DNA of 25,764 bases, from assembly GCA_003697105.1 (NCBI GenBank), contig RFFQ01000128.1, forward strand, positions 1-25,764, written 5' to 3'. Shown here piece after piece: positions 1-8,218 of this stretch; the first letter of the stretch is position 1, and the number at the start of each line of letters is the position of its first letter. The position numbers and the translations under genes are program-made. Under the pieces are notes generated by a model. It saw only the letters and a list, made by a program, of their open reading frames with translations. It was not told where the DNA came from and did no database searches. Source of the DNA: Gemmatimonadota bacterium (lineage in GTDB: Bacteria; 4572-55; J002).

Positions 1-125
1 CGGGTACAGGGCTTGGGTTAGCCGTTGTAAAAGAGTGTGTGGAGTTACATCATGGCACCATTTCCGTTACCAGCACTCCCGGTAAAGGAAGTACCTTCAT
101 ATTATGGTTGCCAAATAACCAATAG
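1..125 (+). CDS. Sensor histidine kinase, C-terminal fragment
   Basis: An open frame enters from the left edge (first full codon at base 3) and stops at the TAG at 123-125, giving about 40 residues. It opens with GTGLGLAVV, the G2 box of the HATPase_c domain, and continues with the usual ending (V-x-x-x-HHGTI-x-V-x-S-x-PGKGSTF-x-x-x-LP). This is the last part of the ATP-binding domain of a two-component sensor kinase, which phosphorylates its own histidine and passes the phosphate to a response regulator. Nothing of the sensor, HAMP or HisKA parts lies inside the window, so the signal is unknown. The fragment ends normally for the family, with no receiver domain added. Confidence 0.85.
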   Translation, partial: GTGLGLAVVKECVELHHGTISVTSTPGKGSTFILWLPNNQ

Positions 126-180
126 GCAAAGCACGTTTAAATAGCCTTAGAGCTGTTATCACGGAAAACAGGGTACCATC

Positions 181-1701
181 ATGCTTAACCGGATAGGGAT
201 TATCACCATCCTGCTGGGGCTAAGTTCCGTTGAGGTCTTTCCAGCAGAACCCTTTGATTCAGACTCACTAGCATTACACGGGGTTCATCTGATCTATAAC
301 CTGCAAATTGAAGCGGGAATGGCATGTTTCGATCAATTAATGGAATCGGAACCGGATAACCCGCGGGGGGAATTCCTCAAAGCCGCAAGTTACTACTGGT
401 TAGTCCTCACCGCGATGTCCGATCCGGTAACAGGAAAACAATTTCAATCCGCCTGTGAAAGTGCGATTGACCGCCTCAATCAGTACGTCAAGCACGAGCC
501 GGAGAACCTTGATTATCAGTTTTATCAAGGGTCGTTATACATGGCGTTAGGTGGGTATTACGGGCTCCAAAAAAGTTGGTGGAACGCCTACTGGAAAGGT
601 AAAAAAGGGAAGAATATCCTCCAACGGGTCGTAGCGCAAGATTCCACCTATTATGATGCCTACGTAAGTTTGGGCATGTACTACTATTATAGTGAAATGA
701 TGCCAAAATTACTGAAATTTTTCGCACCGCTGTTGGGTATTGACGGGGATCGTCAAAAAGGGTTGTCTTACCTGAAACAAGCCGCAGAACATGGCACATA
801 CGCAGTGGCACAAGCCAAATTTTGTTTAGCGGATATTTATCTCCGGTGGGAAAAACACGTTTACACCGCTCGTCACCTGTTCCGCGAATTACATGAGGCA
901 TACCCACATAATTGGGTTTTTCAGTTGGGGTTAGCAGATTGTTACCGGCGGGTGGGCCAACCCCGGCGAGCCATTGCCGCGTTACAACCTCTCATCGTAC
1001 CGGAGCATTCTACCACACATCCGGAATTGGTGCGTGTTGCCTATTATCTGTTAGGGCGTGCCTATTATGCCCTCAATGAGTTTGAGGTGGCAAAAACCTA
1101 TTTCAGCCGTTCCGTAGCGGACTCCGCCCTAAACGGACGGCACCATTATGCCTATTTTTCGGCATGTTATCATCTGGGCGTAACGCAGGAACTCCTCGGA
1201 GATCGGCACGCGGCACTGGAAGCCTACCAACGGGTCACAGGTGAGGATGACGTCTCTGAGCAGTTACAAACTCACGTCCAAAACCGAATCGCTCAGCCGC
1301 TTTTGCCAATTGATCAAGAGCTCATCCAAGGTGAAAATTGGTATTATTCGCGCCATTATGCCAAAGCAATGGACATCTACCACCGTCTGTTGGCACAAAT
1401 CGCCCGGCAAGAGGAAGGCTACCCATCTTCTAAACGCAGCGAAGTCCACTACCAGATGGGACGGGTGCATTACAGTACCGGTCACTATCATGATGCGATC
1501 CACCAATTTGATTTGGCACTGCACCATTTGCCAGCGGCAGAACGGGGTCTCAAATCCCAAATTCATTTTCGCTTAGGAACCTGCTATCGTCTGTTGGGCG
1601 AGGCAGAAAAAGCATTGTCAGAATACGATCGTGCCTATAAATTAGGAGATTCATATCTACGAACAGAGGTGGATCGTGTCCGGCACGGGATCCAACACTA
1701 A
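181..1701 (+). CDS. Secreted tetratricopeptide-repeat protein
   Basis: The protein has 506 residues. The first 22 or so form a signal peptide: a hydrophobic core (IGIITILLGL) and a small-residue cleavage region near FPAEP. The rest is almost wholly alpha-helical TPR-like repeats. The clearest are at about 245-275 (LGLADCYRRVGQPRRAI), 290-310 (LLGRAYYALNEFEVAKTYF), 330-350 (HLGVTQELLGDRHAALEAY), 420-450 (QMGRVHYSTGHYHDAIHQF) and 460-490 (RLGTCYRLLGEAEKALSEY). TPR arrays bind other proteins, so a periplasmic or envelope scaffold role is likely, but no partner is visible. The aromatic-rich block at 110-175 (many Tyr and Trp) does not match a plain TPR. The ribosome site before the ATG is weak. 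A 55-base gap separates it from the kinase fragment, and only 12 bases separate it from the next gene. Confidence 0.8.
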   Translation: MLNRIGIITILLGLSSVEVFPAEPFDSDSLALHGVHLIYNLQIEAGMACFDQLMESEPDNPRGEFLKAASYYWLVLTAMSDPVTGKQFQSACESAIDRLNQYVKHEPENLDYQFYQGSLYMALGGYYGLQKSWWNAYWKGKKGKNILQRVVAQDSTYYDAYVSLGMYYYYSEMMPKLLKFFAPLLGIDGDRQKGLSYLKQAAEHGTYAVAQAKFCLADIYLRWEKHVYTARHLFRELHEAYPHNWVFQLGLADCYRRVGQPRRAIAALQPLIVPEHSTTHPELVRVAYYLLGRAYYALNEFEVAKTYFSRSVADSALNGRHHYAYFSACYHLGVTQELLGDRHAALEAYQRVTGEDDVSEQLQTHVQNRIAQPLLPIDQELIQGENWYYSRHYAKAMDIYHRLLAQIARQEEGYPSSKRSEVHYQMGRVHYSTGHYHDAIHQFDLALHHLPAAERGLKSQIHFRLGTCYRLLGEAEKALSEYDRAYKLGDSYLRTEVDRVRHGIQH

Positions 1702-1713
1702 AGGGAAAATCAG

Positions 1714-2142
1714 ATGAGTCTCACACCATTGGATAATTTACCGCTATCACAGGTGCGTTTTGCCCGCCCCACAAACCAGCTAGAGCGAGTGGTCGAATTC
1801 TACTCGCACGGAATTGGGTTACCCGAGATCGGTCGTTTCGAGGGTCACGATGGGTATGATGGAGTCATGCTGGGGTTACCGGGTCATTCGTACCATCTGG
1901 AATTTACCCAACATCGGGATGGCTGCCCCGCCCCCGCCCCCAACCCCGATCATCTGCTTGTCCTCTATATTCCCGATGAGAAAGCGATTGATCAGATTGT
2001 CCAGCGGTTGGGAGCCATGGGTTACCCACCGGTACCGCCGGAAAACCCCTATTGGAAAGCGTTGGGAGTCACGATTGAAGACCCCGACGGGTGGCGGGTC
2101 GTGCTGATGAATTCACCGGGATTTTCGACAACCCGCACCTAA
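1714..2142 (+). CDS. VOC-family protein, YycE-like
   Basis: This 142-residue protein belongs to the vicinal oxygen chelate (glyoxalase/bleomycin-resistance) fold. The N-terminal half reads RFARPT-x-x-LERVVEFY, then a GL-x-x-IG-x-F-x-GHDGYDGVMLGLPG block and HLEFTQH. The second half has the paired beta-alpha-beta unit ending in IEDPDGWRVVLMN. The GHDGYDGVMLG stretch and the two-half layout are as I remember them for Bacillus YycE-type proteins, whose substrate is not established. Conserved His and Glu residues (HLEFTQH) could bind a metal. The gene starts 12 bases after the TPR gene, with a GGGAAAA-like purine stretch as ribosome site, so the two are probably co-transcribed. It is unlike the three VOC genes at 17663-18952 and is probably not a recent copy of them. 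Confidence 0.82.
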   Translation: MSLTPLDNLPLSQVRFARPTNQLERVVEFYSHGIGLPEIGRFEGHDGYDGVMLGLPGHSYHLEFTQHRDGCPAPAPNPDHLLVLYIPDEKAIDQIVQRLGAMGYPPVPPENPYWKALGVTIEDPDGWRVVLMNSPGFSTTRT

Positions 2143-2168
2143 ATCTGCGGAAGCCATAAAGAAACTGC

Positions 2169-2206
2169 TTGAACTCCATCACGTAATGCACTATTTTACG
2201 TTTTTA
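2169..2206 (+). promoter_or_regulatory. Candidate promoter / weak terminator in the gap before the HD gene
   Basis: In the 96-base gap after the VOC gene, TTGAAC (2169-2174) and TATTTT (2192-2197) lie 17 bases apart and resemble sigma-70 -35 and -10 boxes. The same bases include an AT-rich inverted repeat, ACGTAA (2181-2186) with TTACGT (2196-2201), followed by a run of T. It could equally be a weak terminator for the upstream gene. Both readings are inferences from short matches. Confidence 0.3.
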
Positions 2207-2238
2207 GAATAAATTACCTTTTTTGATAGAAAGTAACA

Positions 2239-2694
2239 ATGTCCACCTTAGACCGAGCCATTCTCATTGCCGCTCAGGCACATTTGGGGCAGAAAGACCG
2301 TGCCGGCAAACCCTACATTTTGCATCCCCTGCGTCAAATGATGCGCTTTTCAACCGAGCCGGAACAGATTGTCGCCGTGTTACACGATGTGGTGGAAGAT
2401 AGCGATCTCACACTCGCTGACCTGCGCGACGCCGGTTTTTCAGAAGAGATTATCACCGCCGTCGATCATCTGACACGTCGCGAACAGGAAAGCTACGAGG
2501 CGTTTGTGGAACGAACCCTGCAGCATCCCCTCGCCCGCCGCATCAAATTGACCGATTTGGAAGATAATATGAACCTCACTCGCTTACCGTCATTCACCCA
2601 CGCCGATGCGGAACGAATGGCACGCTATCACACCGCCTGGCTGAAACTCAACCATCACATCACCCTCGAAAACCAAGAGAAAGGGAAACCATGA
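2239..2694 (+). CDS. HD-domain protein, RelA/SpoT hydrolase-like (possible small alarmone hydrolase)
   Basis: This 151-residue protein consists of a single HD domain of the RelA/SpoT hydrolase type. The metal-site residues are visible: His29 in PYILHP, His49-Asp50 in LHDVVED (followed by the ED pair seen in (p)ppGpp hydrolases), and Asp105 in KLTDLEDNM. There is no synthetase, TGS or ACT domain, so it is far shorter than RelA or SpoT. Stand-alone domains of this kind include Mesh1-type small alarmone hydrolases that remove the 3' pyrophosphate of (p)ppGpp, but other members act on other nucleotides. The C-terminal 20 residues are hydrophilic. The ribosome site (GAAAG) is weak. The stop overlaps the start of the peptidase gene by ATGA, indicating translational coupling. 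Confidence 0.78.
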   Translation: MSTLDRAILIAAQAHLGQKDRAGKPYILHPLRQMMRFSTEPEQIVAVLHDVVEDSDLTLADLRDAGFSEEIITAVDHLTRREQESYEAFVERTLQHPLARRIKLTDLEDNMNLTRLPSFTHADAERMARYHTAWLKLNHHITLENQEKGKP

Positions 2695-4478
2695 CTGCAT
2701 CCGACCATATGAAAGAATTACCCGACCGCTCTGAAGTCAACATCAATGATACTTGGGACTTAACCGCGATTTACCCCACCAAAGCCGATTGGGAAGCCGC
2801 CTGTAAAACCGTAGAAGCCCGGCTCCCGAAAATTGAAACCTATAAAGGGCAGCTCAACACCGTAGAAACCATCAAAGCCTGCAATGATTTGCTGACAGAG
2901 CTGTACCGGGAACTGGCAAAAATCCAGATTTACGCCCACCTGACATTGACACAGGACATCAGCAACTCCGAAGCACAACAAATGATCACCCAAGCAATGA
3001 ACCTGATTACAGCATACAACCAAAAAGGCTCGTTTGTCTCCTCAGAACTGGTCGAACAGGATGAGGCATTTTTACGAGAATGTGCGGAACACCCCTCGAT
3101 GACGGAACACCGGTTGGATTTACTGCACCTGATCCGCCGCAAACCGCACATCCTCAGTGACAAAGAGGAAAAACTGCTCGCACGTGCCATTACCCTCTGG
3201 CAGGATATGGGGGATGCCTATTCCAAACTGGAAAATGTGGATATGAAGTTTGAACATGCAGAAGACTCAAACGGAAATCCGCACCGGGTAACGCATGGCA
3301 CGTATGGCAAACTGATGGAAGCCAAAGACCGTAAATTACGGCAATCAGCCTATACCTCCATGCTCTCGGAGTTCAAGGATCATGTGCATACTTGTGCCGC
3401 AACACTGAACGGTAAAGTCAAGCAAAATCTGTTTTTAGCAGATGTGCGCCACTATAAAAATACGCTCCACGCGGCACTTCACCCCAATGCCATTGATGAA
3501 AGCGTCTATCACAGTTTGATCGAGAATACTTCGGATCATCTGGATGTCCTCCATGAATACGTGGATGTCCGCCGGCGCAAACTTGGCTATACCGATATCC
3601 ACATGTGGGATTTACACGTCCCGTTGGTCCCCAATTGCGAAATTCATTTTACGTATGATGAAGCGGTGGAGGTCATCATTGAAGCCTTAAAACCCCTCGG
3701 TGACGAATATGTGGATATTCTGCACAAAGGGCTAACGGAGCAACGATGGGTCGATAAATACGAAAATAAAGGCAAACGAAGTGGGGCGTTTAGCTCCGGG
3801 TGCCACGACACCTATCCCTACATCATGATGAATTTTAACGGCACGTTGGATAATGTCTATACCCTGGCGCATGAGAGCGGACACTCCATGCATAGCTATC
3901 TTTCCCGTAAGCACCAACCCGCTACCATGAGTTCATATCCCATTTTCACGGCAGAAATTGCCAGTACACTCAATGAATGCCTCCTCAATGAGTATTTTCT
4001 ACACCACTATAGCGGGGATAACCGCAAGTGTATTCTTTCACAGGAAATTAACACCATCCGCGGTACCTTTTTCCGCCAAACCAAATTTGCGGAGTTTGAG
4101 TTATTGACTCACCAGCATGTGGAAAACGGCAATGCGCTCACCGCCGATTGGCTCTGTGAAAAATACGGGGGCTTGAATCAAAAATATTACGGCAACGCTA
4201 TGACTTATGATGAGTTGATCCAATATGAATGGGCTCGGATTCCCCATTTTTACAGCAATTATTACGTGTACCAATATGCCACCGGTATTGCGTGTGCCTA
4301 CCAATTTGGCTCACGTATTTTGAGTGGCGAAGTTGAACCCTTCTTGAATTTATTGCGCTCTGGAGGAAATGATTTTCCACTGAACCAGCTCAAACGTGCC
4401 GGAGTGGATATGACTCACGAAAAGACCTACGAACCCATTATGAACCGGTTTGCCGAACTCGTTCGTGAATTTGAATAG
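2691..4478 (+). CDS. pepF: M3-family oligoendopeptidase (PepF type)
   Basis: This 595-residue zinc metallopeptidase cuts short peptides in the cytoplasm. The zinc motif is HESGH (394-398) in TLAHESGHSMHSYLS, and the third ligand is Glu422 in FTAEIASTLNE, 24 residues after the second His-containing motif as in the M3 family. The N-terminal helical lobe (about 15-200) and the catalytic lobe (200-595) give the usual PepF length, and no signal peptide is seen. The block GHSMHSYLSRKHQPATMSSY and the later YEWARIPHFYSNYYVYQYATG are typical of PepF rather than of thimet oligopeptidase or Dcp. It is coupled to the upstream HD gene (ATGA overlap) and is followed after 31 bases by the hydroxylase gene, so the three form a likely operon. 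No exported partner is implied. Confidence 0.93.
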   Translation: MTASDHMKELPDRSEVNINDTWDLTAIYPTKADWEAACKTVEARLPKIETYKGQLNTVETIKACNDLLTELYRELAKIQIYAHLTLTQDISNSEAQQMITQAMNLITAYNQKGSFVSSELVEQDEAFLRECAEHPSMTEHRLDLLHLIRRKPHILSDKEEKLLARAITLWQDMGDAYSKLENVDMKFEHAEDSNGNPHRVTHGTYGKLMEAKDRKLRQSAYTSMLSEFKDHVHTCAATLNGKVKQNLFLADVRHYKNTLHAALHPNAIDESVYHSLIENTSDHLDVLHEYVDVRRRKLGYTDIHMWDLHVPLVPNCEIHFTYDEAVEVIIEALKPLGDEYVDILHKGLTEQRWVDKYENKGKRSGAFSSGCHDTYPYIMMNFNGTLDNVYTLAHESGHSMHSYLSRKHQPATMSSYPIFTAEIASTLNECLLNEYFLHHYSGDNRKCILSQEINTIRGTFFRQTKFAEFELLTHQHVENGNALTADWLCEKYGGLNQKYYGNAMTYDELIQYEWARIPHFYSNYYVYQYATGIACAYQFGSRILSGEVEPFLNLLRSGGNDFPLNQLKRAGVDMTHEKTYEPIMNRFAELVREFE

Positions 4479-4509
4479 ACCATCGATAAAAAGAATTAGG
4501 AGGTTTTCC

Positions 4510-5409
4510 ATGTACGAAAAAGGTGTCTCCAAAGAAAAAGCGTTTAATCCCGATGAGTCACCCATGTTTGTGGGAGGTGATAACCGCGCCACCGTCGAAC
4601 TCGACCCCGATCACCCCGGTTTTCGGGATAAAGCGTATCGGGAACGACGAAATGCCATCGCTCAAATTGCCGTCGATTATAAACCGGGGCAACCGATCCC
4701 CAATGTGGACTATTTGCCGGAAGAACACGACGTCTGGCGAATTGTGCGCGAAAAACTTCGCCCCGAACACGAAAAACACGCCTGTACAGAATACCTGAAA
4801 TACGCTGATAAATTAGAATTACCTGAGGACCGCATCCCCCAGTTAAACGAGGTTTCCGAAAAAATCTATCCCCTCACCGGCTTCCGGCTCGAACCGGTTG
4901 CCGGGTTGGTCTCACCCCGCGGATTTTTGGAAGTGCTCAAAGACCGCGTCTTTCTGGCAACGCAATATATCCGGCATTATTCCGTGCCCCTCTATACCCC
5001 CGAACCGGATATCGTACATGAAGTTATCGGTCATTCGTGCCAACTTGCCAGCCCCATCTTTGCCGACATCAACCGTGTGATCGGCAAAGCGGTCGCCCGC
5101 ACTAAAACCCAACAAGGCATGGATGCCCTCAGCCGTATCTTCTGGTTTACCATTGAATTCGGTGTGGTGATGGAAGATGGCGAACCCAAAGCCTATGGTG
5201 CCGGATTGCTCTCCTCTGCCGGTGAGCTGGATTATTTTGCCACACAAGCGGAACTGGTGCCAATCGATTTTCATCGGATGGCAACTCAAGAATACGATGT
5301 CACCCAATACCAACCGATCTTGTTCTATGCCGACTCCTTCGATCATCTGCAACGAACCATGTACGACTTTTTCAATAATTGGCATGATGATTATTGGGCG
5401 CAAAATTAA
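4510..5409 (+). CDS. phhA: Pterin-dependent aromatic amino acid hydroxylase (phenylalanine 4-monooxygenase)
   Basis: The 299-residue enzyme would convert phenylalanine to tyrosine with oxygen, tetrahydropterin and non-haem iron. The iron ligands are visible: His170 and His175 in TPEPDIVHEVIGHS, and Glu216 in FWFTIEFGVV. Other family signatures are PLTGFRLEPVAGLVSPRGF (pterin side) and KAYGAGLLSSAGEL. There is no N-terminal ACT regulatory domain, as in other bacterial monomeric forms. The ATG at 4510 is chosen because AGGAGG (4498-4503) lies six bases upstream. An earlier in-frame ATG at 4450 would overlap the peptidase gene and add an unrelated tail. Tyrosine or tryptophan specificity cannot be fully excluded by eye. 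No pterin dehydratase (phhB) or pterin-recycling gene lies nearby. A strong terminator follows. Confidence 0.9.
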   Translation: MYEKGVSKEKAFNPDESPMFVGGDNRATVELDPDHPGFRDKAYRERRNAIAQIAVDYKPGQPIPNVDYLPEEHDVWRIVREKLRPEHEKHACTEYLKYADKLELPEDRIPQLNEVSEKIYPLTGFRLEPVAGLVSPRGFLEVLKDRVFLATQYIRHYSVPLYTPEPDIVHEVIGHSCQLASPIFADINRVIGKAVARTKTQQGMDALSRIFWFTIEFGVVMEDGEPKAYGAGLLSSAGELDYFATQAELVPIDFHRMATQEYDVTQYQPILFYADSFDHLQRTMYDFFNNWHDDYWAQN

Positions 5410-5486
5410 GCGGGAAGCACATACCAGCCTCCCCTAACCCCTACAGACCGTCTCCATTACGTGTTGAGGAGACCGTCCGATCCCTA

Positions 5487-5521
5487 AAAAACCCGCAAAT
5501 ATAGAGGATTTGCGGGTTTTT
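5487..5521. terminator. Bidirectional rho-independent terminator
   Basis: A perfect 14-bp inverted repeat (AAAAACCCGCAAAT at 5487-5500 and its complement at 5508-5521) encloses a 7-base loop. It has a GC core (CCCGC) with A-tracts on one side and T-tracts on the other, so it can stop transcription from both sides. It lies between the convergent hydroxylase and kinase genes. A second, weaker repeat (GTCTCC/GGAGAC) lies just before it at about 5448-5475. Confidence 0.92.
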
Positions 5522-5551
5522 GAATACTACGGACATCTGCTATGGAATCGC

Positions 5552-6571
5552 TTACGAACTTCCCCCAATTATCAGCACTATAAACAACATCAACAGCCCA
5601 ATCACCCCTAAAATCGGGGCATAGGTGATGTAAAAGGGCAGTTGGGGGAGTAATGTCGCTAGCAACACCACCCACGCCACCCCAGAAGCCGCCATGACAC
5701 TCCCGAAAACCAACCACTTGCGCTGGGCATAACGCTCCGTATCTAGGGCGGCGGTTGTCATCACTTGAGGGAGTTCATTCTGTTGTAATCGATGCAAATC
5801 GCGCTTGAGGTCTGTAGCAGACGCATACCGGCTGCGCCAATCGGGCTTGATCAGGTGAAGGAGCACCTGTTCCAATGCGGGAGAAACCCGCACATGCGGC
5901 TGAAAATAAAGCTGTAACCGTCGTTTTTCCATTTTAGATGGTTCTTTATGAGAGAGGAGATAAATCAAGAGGGTTCCTAATGCATATAAATCGGAAGCCG
6001 GTACGGCAAGCCCGTCCAGTTGTTCCGGCGGCATATAACCAAAGGTGCCCACCATTGTGGAGCCGCCGGCAATCGTCAATGTATCGCGCACCGCACCAAA
6101 ATCAATCAAAAAAACTTCGCCCGCCGCATTGAGAATGATGTTGGTTGGTTTTAAATCCCGGTGGATAATCGGGGGCGAAAAACCGTGTAAATATTCCAGC
6201 GTCTCTGTGATACGCCAGGCGATCTCGATTACCTCTGCCTCCGTAAAATGGCGCCCCGATTCCACCCACTCTGCCAGGGTCTTCCCTTCGACATACGCCT
6301 CTACCAGATAAAAATTGTAATCGCGCTCGGTTTCAATCGTAAAATGATCAAAATAAGCGGGAATGCGAGAGTGATTCAGATTTTTCAGAATTTTCGCCTC
6401 CCGCTCAAACAGCTCAACGGATTTCCAATCCCGTACTTTACGGATCGATAACTCCTTGACAACACAGGTCTGTTGTGTGTCCAAATCCGTTGCCAGATAC
6501 GTGGTAGCAAAGCCACCCCATCCCAGTTCCCGCTCAATCCGGTAACGATTATGAAGGAGGTCAGTCGTCAT
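5552..6571 (-). CDS. Ser/Thr protein kinase with C-terminal membrane anchor
   Basis: This 339-residue Hanks-type kinase has all the main motifs: glycine loop GWGGFATTYLA (17-27), catalytic Lys39 in CVVKE, HRDLKPTNI (137-145), DFG in IDFGAVRD (157-159) and the APE-equivalent PPEQ (181-184). The kinase domain ends near 265. Two hydrophobic helices follow (about 285-306 and 313-336), so the enzyme is probably a membrane protein with the kinase in the cytoplasm and no sensor domain outside. A TTG codon lies directly before the ATG. The ATG is preferred, with GGGAGAG about ten bases upstream. The gene follows the beta-helix gene by 55 bases and could share its transcript. Substrates are unknown, and no matching phosphatase is in the window. 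Confidence 0.92.
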   Translation of the reverse strand: MTTDLLHNRYRIERELGWGGFATTYLATDLDTQQTCVVKELSIRKVRDWKSVELFEREAKILKNLNHSRIPAYFDHFTIETERDYNFYLVEAYVEGKTLAEWVESGRHFTEAEVIEIAWRITETLEYLHGFSPPIIHRDLKPTNIILNAAGEVFLIDFGAVRDTLTIAGGSTMVGTFGYMPPEQLDGLAVPASDLYALGTLLIYLLSHKEPSKMEKRRLQLYFQPHVRVSPALEQVLLHLIKPDWRSRYASATDLKRDLHRLQQNELPQVMTTAALDTERYAQRKWLVFGSVMAASGVAWVVLLATLLPQLPFYITYAPILGVIGLLMLFIVLIIGGSS

Positions 6572-6626
6572 CAATTGGGTCTCTCCCGAGCCAAAGGTAT
6601 CTGTAAGCAGGTCGAATCAACCACTT

Positions 6627-8114
6627 TCATTTCAGCACCGTCATCATTCGGGAAATCTGGGTTTGCCCACAGACGAATCGATAGAGATACGTGCCGGATG
6701 GCAGGTCAGATGCCTCCACCGAAAGTTGGTATTGACCCGCACCGAACGATTGGTGATCCAGTAGCGTTTTTTGCAAACGCCCTTGCACATCATACAACCT
6801 TAATTGCACCGGTTGACCGGCATCCGCCTCACTAATCTGGAAGTGAATCGTGGTGCGCGGGTTAAAGGGGTTGGGATAATTCCCCAGCAGTTGGGTAACC
6901 TGCGGCGTGGTGGTCACTTGAACCGGTTCAACCCCAACACCCCCATCAAAAATGGGGTCAAAATCGACAGTGCCCTTGCTGGCATCATCGTTATGATCGA
7001 AGATCGTCAAAGCGATTTCCTCAAAATCTTCGCTATCCCAGCGGTTATTTTCTGCCATAATATCGGCGACGGAATCGTTGTACACACTCCACACATCGCC
7101 ATCTGGATCAACGTTACCAAAAATATGATTTTCACCATCATCGCCGGGATAATCATTGACCAGATCACCCAGATTAGCACTGGCGCCATTCACAAAATAA
7201 AAGCCGGTAAAATTACCGGTGATCACGTTTCGGACAAAAAGGGGTTCCGACGTGTTACCGCCGACCATCACCCCTGCACCGGAGTTGGGATTGCCCGCTT
7301 GAAAATTATGCTGAATCTGGTTCTCCCGAAACTCTCCAGAGGCATAAAGGAGATAAACACCGGTGTAATTATACTCGATCCGGTTGCCTTCCACCAGCGG
7401 CGCGATGTTTCCTTGACCGGTAACATCAAACGCCGTGATGCCCTGCCAAACATTGTGATGAATATGACTGCCGCGAATGGTAGGGTTACAACTCCCATTT
7501 GGCGATTGGTTGCTTATCTGAATCGCGCCACGCGGGGCTTGATCCAACGCACATTGGGTAATTTCACAACTATCAATAAGGGTATTGGAGTTTTCCACGA
7601 TAAAAATACCATTCTGCTGACAGTTTTCAATATGGCAATGACGGATCGTGACCGGCGGCGGCGTGGCATTACCCACCCCAAAAACATGGATCGCTTTGGT
7701 GTTATCCCAGAACTCACAATTTTCGATCCGTACCGGCGAATTGACCGAATTGATAGCGATAGCGGCGTCTTCAATCCGACAGTAGTGAAATTGGCTCAGT
7801 TGCATGGTATTTTCCAGCCGGACACCCGCCCAATTACCACTGAGTGCTCGGAATTGCACCGGATTGACCGCGGAGCCATTTGCCTGAATGGTTCCCAGCG
7901 CGGTCAAGCGGTAATCGCCTTGAAAAATCACGTCCACACCGGGTAAAAGGGTCAATTGTTGACCCGCCGGCACAGTGATGTCTCCGAGTATCCGGTAGGG
8001 CGAACCCAGAGGAGTCCACTGCCCAAAAACATCTCCAGCGGGGACATCGGTTGCTCCCGCCAACGGAGCAAAACTACACCAACCGATAATACTTATAATC
8101 AGAACGGTACGCAT
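6627..8114 (-). CDS. Secreted right-handed beta-helix protein with FlgD-like sorting domain
   Basis: The 495-residue protein starts with a signal peptide (MRTVLIISIIGWCSFAPLAG). Residues about 45-370 form a parallel beta-helix of the NosD/pectate-lyase-like kind. Repeated turns have the pattern I-x-x-N/H-x-I-x-x-N-x-x-G-I, such as IRHCHIENCQQNGIFI, IRGSHIHHNVWQGITAF and VEGNRIEYNYTGVYLL. Such helices bind or cleave polysaccharides, but no catalytic set can be assigned. An acidic stretch (EDFEEIALTIFDHNDD) precedes the C-terminal domain at about 408-495, which has NYPNPFNPRTTI, LYDVQGR and a terminal MMTVLK. That domain resembles the FlgD-like/type A sorting domains used for export to the cell surface in FCB bacteria. 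The ATG at 8114 is chosen for GAGG about six bases upstream and for the signal peptide; the frame is open further up without a signal. Confidence 0.88.
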   Translation of the reverse strand: MRTVLIISIIGWCSFAPLAGATDVPAGDVFGQWTPLGSPYRILGDITVPAGQQLTLLPGVDVIFQGDYRLTALGTIQANGSAVNPVQFRALSGNWAGVRLENTMQLSQFHYCRIEDAAIAINSVNSPVRIENCEFWDNTKAIHVFGVGNATPPPVTIRHCHIENCQQNGIFIVENSNTLIDSCEITQCALDQAPRGAIQISNQSPNGSCNPTIRGSHIHHNVWQGITAFDVTGQGNIAPLVEGNRIEYNYTGVYLLYASGEFRENQIQHNFQAGNPNSGAGVMVGGNTSEPLFVRNVITGNFTGFYFVNGASANLGDLVNDYPGDDGENHIFGNVDPDGDVWSVYNDSVADIMAENNRWDSEDFEEIALTIFDHNDDASKGTVDFDPIFDGGVGVEPVQVTTTPQVTQLLGNYPNPFNPRTTIHFQISEADAGQPVQLRLYDVQGRLQKTLLDHQSFGAGQYQLSVEASDLPSGTYLYRFVCGQTQISRMMTVLK

Positions 8115-8218
8115 ACGAACCTCATTACGATGAAAAATCAAGTTTTGGATACAAGATGTTCTGCACACCCCTAAACGAATATTGATTTGACATACGTGCG
8201 GTATCGGGTGCAAACTGC

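Noticed and set aside
4912-5403. Minus-strand frame of 163 codons opposite the hydroxylase
   Set aside because: The plus-strand product has complete catalytic motifs. The antisense frame has no motif and no ribosome site.
6804-7946. Plus-strand open frame of 380 codons opposite the beta-helix gene
   Set aside because: It is antisense to a gene with a signal peptide, ribosome site, repeats and sorting domain. Its composition (Ile, Arg and Thr rich, no motif) is that of a reverse-strand shadow.
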